Assembly: GCF_963668385.1 (NCBI RefSeq)
Contig: NZ_OY764327.1
Span: 3,320,501 to 3,384,500, forward strand
DNA length: 64,000 nt
Reading direction: 5' to 3'
From: an uncultured Carboxylicivirga sp.
GTDB lineage: Bacteria; Bacteroidota; Bacteroidia; Bacteroidales; Marinilabiliaceae
Shown piece by piece: positions 63,895-64,000 of the stretch. The position numbers and the translations under genes were made by a program. The stretch's first letter is position 1. Every line of letters starts with the position of its first letter. The notes beneath the pieces are model-generated. The model was given only the letters and a program-made list of their open reading frames with translations. It did no database searches and was not told the origin of the DNA.

Positions 63895-64000
63895 CTAAGC
63901 TTTTTCAGTATTAGATTCTGTCTCTTTCAATTGTGAAGGCTGTTCTTTTGCTTCCTTATCCATCCAACGTTTATTGATATAAGCAATTCCCAAGGTTAAT
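63895..64000 (-). CDS. C-terminal end of a membrane-like protein (5' part outside window)
   Basis: The minus frame reads LTLGIAYINKRWMDKEA and then a charged tail (KEQPSQLKETESNTEKA) ending in TAG; the start is beyond the window. A final hydrophobic stretch followed by a polar Lys/Glu tail is typical of a transporter C-terminus, but 35 residues do not allow a family call. It lies about 90 bases upstream of lplT on the same strand. Confidence 0.6.
   Translation of the reverse strand, partial: LTLGIAYINKRWMDKEAKEQPSQLKETESNTEKA

Overview
The window is an AT-rich chromosomal segment from a member of the Bacteroidota, most likely a marine or anaerobic Marinilabiliales-like bacterium. The evidence is a 1,380-residue hybrid two-component system, a TonB-dependent receptor with a carboxypeptidase-regulatory N-terminus, a secreted pectate lyase ending in a type IX secretion sorting domain, DUF3857/transglutaminase proteins, a DUF5723 protein, A-rich ribosome-binding regions and a few TAnnTTTG-type promoter elements. 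No rRNA, tRNA, CRISPR or intact transposase gene was seen. Species assignment is inference only.

Layout. 1-4.6 kb: L-fucose operon fucI (5' end outside the window), fucK, fucU, fucP, closed by a strong terminator. 4.8-10.2 kb: hybrid sensor/AraC regulator and a GH105 lipoprotein, which together suggest use of a fucose-containing, uronate-rich polysaccharide. 10.4-16 kb: a TPR protein, two overlapping DUF3857/transglutaminase-like genes (one with its catalytic residues lost), and sfsA. 16.0-16.7 kb: no gene, but a degenerate 42-bp tandem array of imperfect palindromes, a terminator and a MITE-like element. 16.7-25.6 kb: ten or more genes all on the minus strand that form a redox/sulfur/metalloid island: thioredoxin-thioredoxin reductase fusion, radical SAM/SPASM enzyme, a 31-residue Cys-containing peptide, a short ArsM-like methyltransferase, thioredoxin, DUF1847, an SQR-like flavoprotein, TauE/SafE and YeiH exporters, and a LysR regulator. 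25.9-31 kb: MDP-1-type phosphatase, coiled-coil protein, PIF1-like helicase and an S41 protease. 31-38.2 kb: signalling (histidine kinase, NarL-type regulator, lone receiver domain, chemoreceptor-like protein, metallophosphatase, second kinase). 38.4-47.6 kb: aldo/keto reductase, two unknown secreted proteins, 2-dehydropantoate reductase and a chimeric pectate lyase. 47.7-51.6 kb: TonB receptor plus beta-propeller phytase. 51.9-64 kb: CorA, ABC-F ATPase, acyltransferase, a second 42-bp palindrome array, ArfB, PrsW, DUF5723, and an Aas-like PlsC-ACP-AMP-ligase fusion next to an LplT-like transporter.

The two most interesting items are (i) the small Cys peptide, sitting between a methyltransferase and a radical SAM/SPASM enzyme with a dedicated thioredoxin system, which looks like an uncharacterised peptide-modification cluster, and (ii) the two intergenic arrays 40 kb apart, which differ in sequence but share a 42-bp period, a palindromic layout and an A-N-ATTT-R core, suggesting one family of structured repeats.

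All functional calls come from reading motifs and remembered family features; no database search or alignment was run.
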